A stretch of DNA of 10,578 nt from JBAXBF01 sp034429745 (GTDB taxonomy: Bacteria > Chloroflexota > Anaerolineae > Anaerolineales > DRKV01): positions 1 to 10,578 of the forward strand of contig DAOUFY010000156.1 of the NCBI GenBank assembly GCA_034429745.1, written 5' to 3'. Shown piece after piece: positions 1 through 5,782 of this stretch (position 1 is its first letter; every line of letters begins with the position of its first letter). Below the pieces are notes generated by a model. That model saw nothing but the letters and a program-made list of their open reading frames with translations, had not been told where the DNA came from and searched no databases. A program made the position numbers and the translations under genes.

Positions 1-34
1 TAAATTATAAAGTGGTTTAATAGGCAGTATATAA

Positions 35-853
35 CTAAAACATCCATAAGGCTATCAACCAGGAGAAGCTTAAGATACCCAAAGCATTTATTGCTGATCT
101 TCTCACGAAGATGCCATTTTTAATGCTTGAGATGAGCGAACAATACACATAAAGGAAGCTGACACTCATCAAACTAAAAGCAGTTGAGGAAATCTGCCAG
201 TAAAATAGTGCAATGCAAATGTATATAGCGGCAAGTGCTGCACTTAGTGTGCAGCTTAAGCAGCTCTCTTGGCTGCCTTGAAGAATAATCATCCGATATG
301 AATATGCAGTAAAACTGATGGCTAAGAATGGCAAAAGCAGAAGGAGACGATCAATACTATTGTGCCAATTGGCAGTGAGAATCAGCAATGCTATGCTGCC
401 AACACATCTTAACCATAATTCCATCCAAGAATGTGGATAGAGTTTTTCAGAGCTTATTGTTGCATATTCACTGATTACTGTTAAAAGTAAGATAAAATTT
501 CCAAGAAAGAAGGTTACCCACCAAAGCAGTTGGTAAGCAGGGAAAAAAATAAGCATGTCGGCAATAGCAAATGCAGTCAAAGCCAATAGCAAACTGTGCT
601 GCCAACTTTTTGTTATATTGGATTGGGAGTTCGTTTGCATGAGACTGTAGCTACCTAAAAGTACAATGAGACCACATAAAAATGCAGCAAGCTGAGAAAA
701 TTCAAAGTATATCTTGACGTGCAAACCCAAAAAAGTGGTTTCATAACCCACCGGCGGCAAATGAATAATGCCTAGGATTAAAAAACAACTTAATATTATT
801 GAAAATAAATAGCTGATATTTTTAATTGAAGGAAGCTCAATAGATCCAATCAT
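35..853 (-). CDS. Polytopic membrane protein of unknown function
   Basis: I do not recognise this 272-residue protein as a named enzyme or transporter. It is almost entirely hydrophobic, with about nine predicted membrane segments (roughly residues 13-31, 48-70, 87-104, 108-127, 146-163, 168-188, 200-221, 225-244 and 253-271). The connecting loops are short and there is no soluble domain. A pair of cysteines (C198, C201) precedes the seventh segment. No repeated motif, ATP-binding site or conserved charged cluster is visible that would suggest transport or catalysis. It resembles lineage-restricted hypothetical membrane proteins of Chloroflexota, but that is an impression. The gene is divergent from all others in the window. 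The ATG at 853 has no evident Shine-Dalgarno sequence, and a TATATT lies only about 6 bp upstream of it, so the start codon is uncertain or the mRNA may be leaderless. That this is a real gene is likely from its length and consistent membrane character; its role is unknown. Confidence 0.8.
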   Translation of the reverse strand: MIGSIELPSIKNISYLFSIILSCFLILGIIHLPPVGYETTFLGLHVKIYFEFSQLAAFLCGLIVLLGSYSLMQTNSQSNITKSWQHSLLLALTAFAIADMLIFFPAYQLLWWVTFFLGNFILLLTVISEYATISSEKLYPHSWMELWLRCVGSIALLILTANWHNSIDRLLLLLPFLAISFTAYSYRMIILQGSQESCLSCTLSAALAAIYICIALFYWQISSTAFSLMSVSFLYVYCSLISSIKNGIFVRRSAINALGILSFSWLIALWMF

Positions 854-859
854 CGTACT

Positions 860-890
860 AATATACTAACACAAAAACATAATTTACCAA
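860..890 (-). promoter_or_regulatory. Weak candidate promoter for the divergent membrane protein gene
   Basis: On the minus strand a TATATT hexamer (865 down to 860) has a loosely matching TTGGTA (890 down to 885) 19 bp upstream. Transcription from it would begin at or within a few bases of the ATG at 853, giving a leaderless or nearly leaderless mRNA. That would fit the missing Shine-Dalgarno sequence. Both boxes are imperfect in an AT-rich region, so this is a guess. Confidence 0.2.
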
Positions 891-912
891 ATAAACTTTA
901 GCATGGTATAAT
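883..912 (+). promoter_or_regulatory. Extended -10 promoter for the rightward gene cluster
   Basis: A perfect TATAAT lies at 907-912 and is preceded by TGG (904-906), forming the extended -10 motif TGnTATAAT. A partial -35 match, TTTACC (883-888, four of six consensus bases), sits 18 bp upstream. Transcription would start near 919-920 and leave a leader of about 50 nt before the ATG at 972. A GAGGT ribosome-binding sequence lies at 958-962 in that leader. The -35 box overlaps the region where the divergent gene's promoter would lie, so the two directions may compete. This is the only convincing promoter in the window and may drive all ten plus-strand genes. Confidence 0.6.
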
Positions 913-971
913 GACATTGAAAAACTCAGCTGCATTATTAGCATGAGCAATTTAGATGAGGTTAAGTCTTT

Positions 972-1616
972 ATGGAAATTACATGGTTTGGGTTATCATG
1001 CTTTCGTTTAAGCGAGCGAGGAGGTATTAGTATTGTATGTGACCCATATGACCATCAGCAAGTTGGTTTATCTTCCCTTAAATTGAAAGCAGATGTGGTA
1101 ACAATCAGTCATGATGCACCAGGACACAACCATTTGGCAGCTGTAAAGGGCGACCCATACGTTATTCAAGGACCTGGAGAATTTGAAATTGGGGGGGTAT
1201 TCATCACAGGAGTGCGAACAAATGGTAAAAAGCGCAATCCTGATGAGCCCTATAACACGCTTTATTTATTTGACTATGAAGGATTATCGGTAGTGCATTT
1301 GGGGGATATTAGCCGAGTTCCCACTCAAGCAGAAGTTGAAGCACTGGGACAAGTGGATGTTGCCTTAGTTCCTGTTGGAGGAGGGGGGAGCCTCACTCCA
1401 GATAAAGCTGTAGAAGTCATCAATATTCTTGAACCAAGTATTGTCATTCCCATGCATTATGCATTGCCAGAATCAACCTTGAAACTGTTGCCGCTGACAC
1501 GGTTTCTAAAAGCAATGGGAGTGGAACATGCTGAGCCACAACCTACCGTGAAAATCGAGCGCGGCCGGCTTCCTGAGGAAACGCAAGTAATTGTTTTAGA
1601 AGCTCGCAAATCATAA
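972..1616 (+). CDS. MBL-fold (UlaG-like, Lactamase_B_3 type) hydrolase-like protein
   Basis: This 214-residue cytoplasmic protein has the compact metallo-beta-lactamase fold of the UlaG-like/Lactamase_B_3 group. It starts with the strand 'MEITWFGLSCFRL' and continues with 'CDPYDH' (23-28), a metal-motif region 'SHDAPGHNH' (46-54), 'GPGEFEIGGVFITGV' (67-81), 'HLGD' (109-112) and 'IPMHY' (159-163). Against the family motif HxHxDH, the first and last histidines are kept (H47, H52), but the second His is A49 and the Asp is G51. D112 and H162, the later ligand positions, are kept. H54 lies two residues past the motif and might contribute. Metal occupancy and activity are therefore uncertain, and no substrate can be named. 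It is the first gene after the promoter; the start is supported by GAGGT at 958-962. The fold assignment is firm and the function unknown. Two G-tracts (1191-1197 and 1383-1388) encode glycine runs. Confidence 0.9.
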   Translation: MEITWFGLSCFRLSERGGISIVCDPYDHQQVGLSSLKLKADVVTISHDAPGHNHLAAVKGDPYVIQGPGEFEIGGVFITGVRTNGKKRNPDEPYNTLYLFDYEGLSVVHLGDISRVPTQAEVEALGQVDVALVPVGGGGSLTPDKAVEVINILEPSIVIPMHYALPESTLKLLPLTRFLKAMGVEHAEPQPTVKIERGRLPEETQVIVLEARKS

Positions 1617-1622
1617 ATCATT

Positions 1623-1628
1623 AGGAGG
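1623..1628 (+). promoter_or_regulatory. Consensus Shine-Dalgarno of the 100-residue protein
   Basis: AGGAGG lies eight bases ahead of the ATG at 1637. It is the strongest ribosome-binding site in the window and fixes that start; a nearer ATG at 1632 is out of frame. It suggests that the small protein is translated more strongly than its neighbours. Confidence 0.8.
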
Positions 1629-1636
1629 AAAATGCT

Positions 1637-1939
1637 ATGGCAGTTAAACTCATTATGACTTGGGACATCAGGCAAGGGCGCGAGCAGGAGTATTTTGAGT
1701 TTGTTATCCGTGAGTTTTTGCCTGGCATTCAAAGATTGGGCTTGGAGCCCAGTGATGCTTGGTTCACTATGTACGGTGATCACCCGCAAATTATGATCGG
1801 TGCATTATCTAATGACTTAGAAGAGGCTAACCAAGCCTTAGAGTCAGATCAGTGGGATGAGTTAATCCAGAAATTAATGGAGTATGTCGAAAACTACCAG
1901 CTTAAGGTAGTGCAAGCTCGGCGCGGTTTTCAATTGTAA
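1637..1939 (+). CDS. Small alpha/beta protein, ferredoxin-like (dimeric alpha-beta barrel type)
   Basis: This 100-residue soluble protein is not one I can name. Its predicted order is strand (MAVKLIMTWDI, 1-11), long amphipathic helix (about 14-33), two strands ('DAWFTMYG' and 'QIMIGALS', about 41-58), then helix and strand (about 60-96). That matches a ferredoxin-like fold of the dimeric alpha-beta barrel kind, also found in NIPSNAP and antibiotic-biosynthesis monooxygenase-like proteins. There are no cysteines or histidine clusters pointing to metal or haem binding. It has a consensus AGGAGG site at 1623-1628. Its TAA stop overlaps the mutY ATG by one base (TAATG, 1937-1941), so mutY translation is probably coupled to it. 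The context could suggest a link to oxidative damage or base excision repair, but this is only guilt by association. Confidence 0.85.
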   Translation: MAVKLIMTWDIRQGREQEYFEFVIREFLPGIQRLGLEPSDAWFTMYGDHPQIMIGALSNDLEEANQALESDQWDELIQKLMEYVENYQLKVVQARRGFQL

Positions 1940-3036
1940 TGGACGCTGTATCTCATTTGATACTTGATTGGTTTTCCTCCCATGCGCGGCATTTGCCTTG
2001 GCGAAGTAATACATTTGCTTCCCAAGCGGCTTATTTGATATGGGTTGCAGAAATCATGCTTCAACAAACAAGAGTTGATACCGTTATTCCATACTATGAA
2101 CGGTGGATAGCCAGATTTCCGAATGTTGACACTTTGGCAATTGCGGAAGAACAGGAAGTATTGAAATTTTGGGAAGGTTTAGGCTATTACACCAGAGCTC
2201 GCCTAATGCTTCAAACGGCAAAATTGCTTCAACAGCAATTTGAGGGAGAATTTCCAAGATATAAAAAGATCCTACAAACGTTACCAGGTGTGGGACCTTA
2301 CACAGCAGCTGCAATAGCTTCAATGGCTTTTGGACAGAATGAGTATGTGCTTGATGGAAATGTCAGGCGGGTTTTGGCGCGGCTTTGGAATATTTCCGAT
2401 CCAATAGGCAGCGTTGAAGCAGAAAAAAAGTTTAAAACTCATGCAGAACAGTTGCTGCCTCAAGGCAAGGCTGGTGAGTTTAACCAAGCGATGATGGAGT
2501 TAGGGGAAGTAATTTGTAATCCGCGGCGTCCAAAATGCATTATTTGCCCGTTAACAAGCCATTGCTATGCTTTTAAAACCGGCACTCAAGATCAGCTTCC
2601 ACAACGTATAAAAAAGGTTGAAGTTCCGCACTATAATGTAGTGGCAGCCGTCATACAAAAGCAGAGACAAGTCCTTATTGGAAAGCGACCTTCAAAAGGA
2701 TTGCTTGGTGGATTATGGGAATTTCCGGGCGGCAAATGTCAAGCAGAGGAATCGATGGAACAGGCTCTGAAAAGAGAAATACAAGAAGAGCTAGCATTGA
2801 ATATCTCAATACAAAGATATATTGGATTATACCAGCATGCTTATACTCATTTTAAAGTGTCTTTGCAGGCTTATCATTGCCGGGCGGAAGGTGAATGTGA
2901 ACCCCAATGTAAAGTGCATGATGCTTTGAAGTGGGTAAGTATAGATGAGTTAAAACACTTTCCTATGTCGCGCTTGGATCGGCGAATTGCTTTGGATGTT
3001 GAACGTACGATAAATGAACAACCATCTACTATCTAA
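1939..3036 (+). CDS. mutY: Adenine DNA glycosylase MutY with C-terminal Nudix domain
   Basis: MutY removes adenine mispaired with 8-oxoguanine, starting base excision repair that prevents G:C to T:A transversions. The 365-residue protein has the full architecture. The N-terminal six-helix domain carries the catalytic Glu in 'VAEIMLQQTRV' (E38). The helix-hairpin-helix is 'LPGVGPYTAAA' (115-125), followed by the catalytic Asp in 'LDGNVRRVL' (D139). The 4Fe-4S cluster ligands are C193, C200, C203 and C209, with C-x6-C-x2-C-x5-C spacing. Residues about 231-355 form the MutT-like domain that reads 8-oxoG. Its recognition loop is Y302-T303-H304, where the well-studied enzymes have Phe-Ser-His. Unusually, the Nudix box is nearly complete (G265, E271, R279, E280, E283, E284), whereas characterised MutY C-terminal domains have lost it. 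The start has no clear Shine-Dalgarno but overlaps the previous stop (TAATG), implying translational coupling. Confidence 0.97.
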   Translation: MDAVSHLILDWFSSHARHLPWRSNTFASQAAYLIWVAEIMLQQTRVDTVIPYYERWIARFPNVDTLAIAEEQEVLKFWEGLGYYTRARLMLQTAKLLQQQFEGEFPRYKKILQTLPGVGPYTAAAIASMAFGQNEYVLDGNVRRVLARLWNISDPIGSVEAEKKFKTHAEQLLPQGKAGEFNQAMMELGEVICNPRRPKCIICPLTSHCYAFKTGTQDQLPQRIKKVEVPHYNVVAAVIQKQRQVLIGKRPSKGLLGGLWEFPGGKCQAEESMEQALKREIQEELALNISIQRYIGLYQHAYTHFKVSLQAYHCRAEGECEPQCKVHDALKWVSIDELKHFPMSRLDRRIALDVERTINEQPSTI

Positions 3037-3517
3037 CCATTCAAGAACAGCAGTGCAAGTAATTTTGGGCGTGATCTTATCCTGTTTGGGTATGGGGTTA
3101 TTTCTTGTTGGGGTTTCACCAGCTGCTTTTGGCGTTGATCGCAGTCCGATGCTAGGTACAATACAGATCGCCTTTTTAGGGATAGGACTTGGTGTATTTA
3201 GTTTAGGAAGTTGTCTGAGTTTACTGTGGCTATGGAAAGGGAAACGTCTTTCTATAAGTGCTGATTTTGGCTGGCGTTTGGTAGCAACGGGATACGTAGT
3301 AGCGCTTTGGACTGGAATGGCTGATATTTGGGGTTTTGGAACTTCTGAGGTTTCTAAAACGCTTTGCTTTGGACCTTGGCAAGAACGGGGAGTAATATTT
3401 GGTGAAATTTTGATAGGGATTGGGCTGTTATTATTAGTGCCCTGGAAAAAACCTGATGTATTGTATAGCTTAAACGATAAAAACTCTTTAGTACAAGAAG
3501 GTACAGATAACAAATGA
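3014..3517 (+). CDS. Four-pass membrane protein of unknown function
   Basis: I do not recognise this 167-residue protein. It has about four hydrophobic segments (roughly residues 14-36, 46-72, 84-105 and 125-144), a short 'LWKGKR' basic loop after the second, and a charged C-terminal tail. No catalytic motif is visible. The ATG at 3014 lies inside mutY, giving a 23-bp overlap, and has no good Shine-Dalgarno sequence; a GTG at 3053 (codon 14) is an alternative start. Its TGA overlaps the next gene's ATG (ATGA, 3514-3517). This tight packing implies translation coupled both to mutY and to the nucleotidyltransferase, which could mean a role linked to the latter, for example envelope glycan assembly, but nothing in the protein itself shows that. 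An antisense reading frame covers the same stretch, but the membrane-segment pattern and the overlaps favour the plus strand. Confidence 0.75.
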   Translation: MNNHLLSNHSRTAVQVILGVILSCLGMGLFLVGVSPAAFGVDRSPMLGTIQIAFLGIGLGVFSLGSCLSLLWLWKGKRLSISADFGWRLVATGYVVALWTGMADIWGFGTSEVSKTLCFGPWQERGVIFGEILIGIGLLLLVPWKKPDVLYSLNDKNSLVQEGTDNK

Positions 3518-4527
3518 GTTCTTTAGAAACATTGAAGATAGTTATTCCTATGGCAGGACTAGGTACACGCGTCCGACCGCATACTTGGTCAAAACCTAAA
3601 CCACTAATGAGCTTAGCTGGGAGAACAGTACTAGACCATATTTTGGATACTTTTAAGACGCTGCCTCCTCATCAGCCAGTTGAATTGGTACTTATTGTAG
3701 GCAATATGGCTGATCAGGTGGAGCAGCACATGAAAAAATTTTATCCAAAGCTGCAGACCTATTTTATAGAACAAAAAGAGATGCGAGGGCAATCGCATGC
3801 AATTTGGCTGGCGCGCGATTACCTTGATGGTCCTATGTTGATGGTCTTTTCGGATACCTTAATCGAAACGGATTTATCGCGGTTGAATAACGAAGACGTT
3901 GACATTATCGCGTGGGTTAAACCAGTTCCTGATCCAGAAAGGTTTGGTGTAGCTCAATTAAGAAGCGATGGAAGTGTACTCCGCTTGGTTGAAAAACCGA
4001 AAGATAAAAGCAATAATTTGGTGCTGGTAGGCTTTTATTACTTTAAAGAGTCAAAAGCCTTGTTGGCTGCAATCGAAAAACAGATGGAAAGAGGAATACA
4101 AATAAAAGGTGAGTATTATATCGCTGATGCGATTAATATCATGCTGGAAGAAGGATACAAGGGGCGAACTGAAAAAGTTGATGTGTGGCTTGATACAGGT
4201 GTGCCCCAAACGGTCTTGGAAACTAATCGTTATTTATTGGAGCATGGTAAAGACAACAGCAGCTTGGCGCAAAGAGATTCGGTTGTTGTCATCCCTCCAG
4301 TCTTTATTCATGAGAGTGCCCAAATTAAAAATTCAATTATTGGTCCTTATGTATCTATTGGAGCGGAATGTGTTATTGAGACCAGTATCATCCGCAATTC
4401 AATTTTGGATAATAAATCGGCTGTAATAGATACCATTCTGGAATCATCTTTAGTTGGGCGGCATGTACAGGTAGAAGGTCGTCCAAGCTCTATTAATATC
4501 GGAGACGATTCGGTCATTAGCTTTTAA
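3514..4527 (+). CDS. Sugar-phosphate nucleotidyltransferase (RmlA/GlmU-like) with left-handed beta-helix tail
   Basis: This 337-residue enzyme is of the family that joins an NTP and a sugar 1-phosphate to give an NDP-sugar and pyrophosphate. The N-terminal Rossmann-like domain (about 7-240) begins with the signature 'PMAGLGTRVRPHT' (12-24) and 'KPKPL' (27-31), which bind the nucleotide triphosphate. Metal-binding Asp candidates are D114 in 'VFSDT' and D227 in 'VWLDTG'. 'VEKP' (159-162) and 'GEYYIADAI' (199-207) are sugar-site motifs. Residues about 255-335 are an isoleucine- and valine-rich series of imperfect hexapeptides, forming a left-handed beta-helix that usually mediates oligomerisation or allostery. 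The sugar and nucleotide cannot be read from the sequence; glucose-1-phosphate thymidylyl- or uridylyltransferase are the best guesses. No other sugar nucleotide genes are nearby. A GAAGGT at 3497-3502 may serve as ribosome-binding site, and the start overlaps the previous stop by 4 bp. Confidence 0.92.
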   Translation: MSSLETLKIVIPMAGLGTRVRPHTWSKPKPLMSLAGRTVLDHILDTFKTLPPHQPVELVLIVGNMADQVEQHMKKFYPKLQTYFIEQKEMRGQSHAIWLARDYLDGPMLMVFSDTLIETDLSRLNNEDVDIIAWVKPVPDPERFGVAQLRSDGSVLRLVEKPKDKSNNLVLVGFYYFKESKALLAAIEKQMERGIQIKGEYYIADAINIMLEEGYKGRTEKVDVWLDTGVPQTVLETNRYLLEHGKDNSSLAQRDSVVVIPPVFIHESAQIKNSIIGPYVSIGAECVIETSIIRNSILDNKSAVIDTILESSLVGRHVQVEGRPSSINIGDDSVISF

Positions 4528-4548
4528 TGAAATTAATCATCAAAGTTT

Positions 4549-4554
4549 AAGGAG
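4549..4554 (+). promoter_or_regulatory. Shine-Dalgarno of the aminotransferase
   Basis: AAGGAG lies ten bases before the ATG at 4565 in the 37-bp gap after the nucleotidyltransferase. It supports that start. I see no terminator hairpin in the gap, so transcription probably reads through. Confidence 0.7.
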
Positions 4555-4564
4555 CTGGCAATTT

Positions 4565-5737
4565 ATGGAAACAAACGCTCATCCAAAAATTTCTCGACGC
4601 GTAGCTAGTTTAAAGCCTTCGGGAATAAGGAAATTTTTTGATATCGTAGCAACGATGGATGATGTAATATCATTGGGAATTGGGGAGCCGGATTTTATCA
4701 CTCCAGCTTCGATTATGAATGCTGGCATCCGTTCATTGCAAGAAGGTAATACTCGCTATACCTCTAATTCCGGAATACTTGCCTTACGCGAAGCAATTAG
4801 TAGCCATCTGCAGAACCTCTATGGAGTTGGTTATGATCCAGAAAAAGAAATTGTAATTACTGTTGGAGTTTCTGAAGCTTTGTATTTGGCTTTAACTGCG
4901 TTAATTGAACCCGGCGACGAAGTTTTGATCCCTACCCCGTGTTTTGTTTCATATCAAGCGGAAGTAATATTAGCCGGAGGTACTCCCATTGAGGTTCCAA
5001 GTAAGTTAGAAGATCAATTTGAAGCAAAAGCTGCTGATTTGGAAAAATATATTACCTCCAAAACGAAAGCTTTGTTGATTGGATATCCTAACAACCCGAC
5101 TGGAGCAGTTGCCACGCGTGAAAATTTATTGGAAATTGCAGCTTTAGCTGAGAAATATGACTTAATGGTCATATCGGATGAGCTTTATGATCAATTGGTA
5201 TATGGGATTGAGCATGTTTGTTTTGCTTCACTTCCCAATATGTGGGAGCGAACAATATTGCTAGGTGGATTTTCTAAAAACTATGCCATGACAGGTTGGA
5301 GAATAGGTTATGCCGCGGCACCCAAAGAAATATTACAATATTTACTGCGAATCCATCAATACACCATTATGTCAGCTCCGACACCGGCACAATATGCTGC
5401 GCTTGAAGCTCTGCTTAATGGAAAGGAACATGTAGAAACGATGCGCAAAGAATATGACCGGCGCAGAAAGCTGATCGTGAATGGGTTAAATGAGCTTGGG
5501 TTGCCTACTTTTGAGCCAAAAGGTGCTTTTTATGCCTTTCCGAAAATTGAAGTAAGCGGCATGGATGAAGAACAGTTTGCCAATGCTCTACTTCAAGAAG
5601 AACGCGTAGCGGTTGTACCTGGCACTGCTTTTGGGGCAGGGGGAGAAGGGTTTGCGCGTTGTTCGTATGCTACTGCCTATGAAAAAATTGAAGAAGCGCT
5701 ACGGCGGATTGAACGATTTATGCGCCGCCATGGGTAA
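4565..5737 (+). CDS. Class I/II pyridoxal-phosphate aminotransferase (aspartate aminotransferase fold)
   Basis: This 390-residue cytoplasmic enzyme is a fold-type I PLP aminotransferase of full length. The Schiff-base lysine is K238 in 'GGFSKNYAMTGWRIGY'. 'YPNNPTG' (174-180) holds the cofactor-contacting Asn, 'ISDELYD' (203-209) the Asp that pairs with the pyridine nitrogen and the Tyr that meets the 3'-hydroxyl, and R365 in 'FARCSYA' is the expected substrate alpha-carboxylate ligand. 'ISLGIGEPDF' near the N-terminus is typical of the aspartate/aromatic aminotransferase I-gamma group, which also includes PatA-like N-acetyl-diaminopimelate aminotransferases. The donor and acceptor cannot be settled from motifs, so no gene symbol is given. 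The start is supported by AAGGAG at 4549-4554. Neighbours do not suggest a pathway, though amino-acid supply fits a housekeeping cluster. Confidence 0.95.
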   Translation: METNAHPKISRRVASLKPSGIRKFFDIVATMDDVISLGIGEPDFITPASIMNAGIRSLQEGNTRYTSNSGILALREAISSHLQNLYGVGYDPEKEIVITVGVSEALYLALTALIEPGDEVLIPTPCFVSYQAEVILAGGTPIEVPSKLEDQFEAKAADLEKYITSKTKALLIGYPNNPTGAVATRENLLEIAALAEKYDLMVISDELYDQLVYGIEHVCFASLPNMWERTILLGGFSKNYAMTGWRIGYAAAPKEILQYLLRIHQYTIMSAPTPAQYAALEALLNGKEHVETMRKEYDRRRKLIVNGLNELGLPTFEPKGAFYAFPKIEVSGMDEEQFANALLQEERVAVVPGTAFGAGGEGFARCSYATAYEKIEEALRRIERFMRRHG

Positions 5738-5782
5738 CCGATCAATGCTTGGATAAAGGTGATAGATAGAGTTTAGGGCAAG

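Noticed and set aside
1457..1789. Minus-strand open frame across the junction of the first two cluster genes
   Set aside because: It overlaps two well-supported plus-strand genes and the consensus ribosome-binding site between them; the product shows no recognisable features.
2950..3513. Minus-strand open frame of 187 codons opposite the four-pass membrane protein
   Set aside because: Its translation is rich in Pro, Ser, Thr and Lys without domain pattern. It covers the end of mutY, and the plus strand gives a coherent membrane protein with coupled start and stop overlaps.
4109..4426. Second plus-strand frame inside the nucleotidyltransferase gene
   Set aside because: It lies wholly within conserved coding sequence of the beta-helix enzyme and shows no family features.
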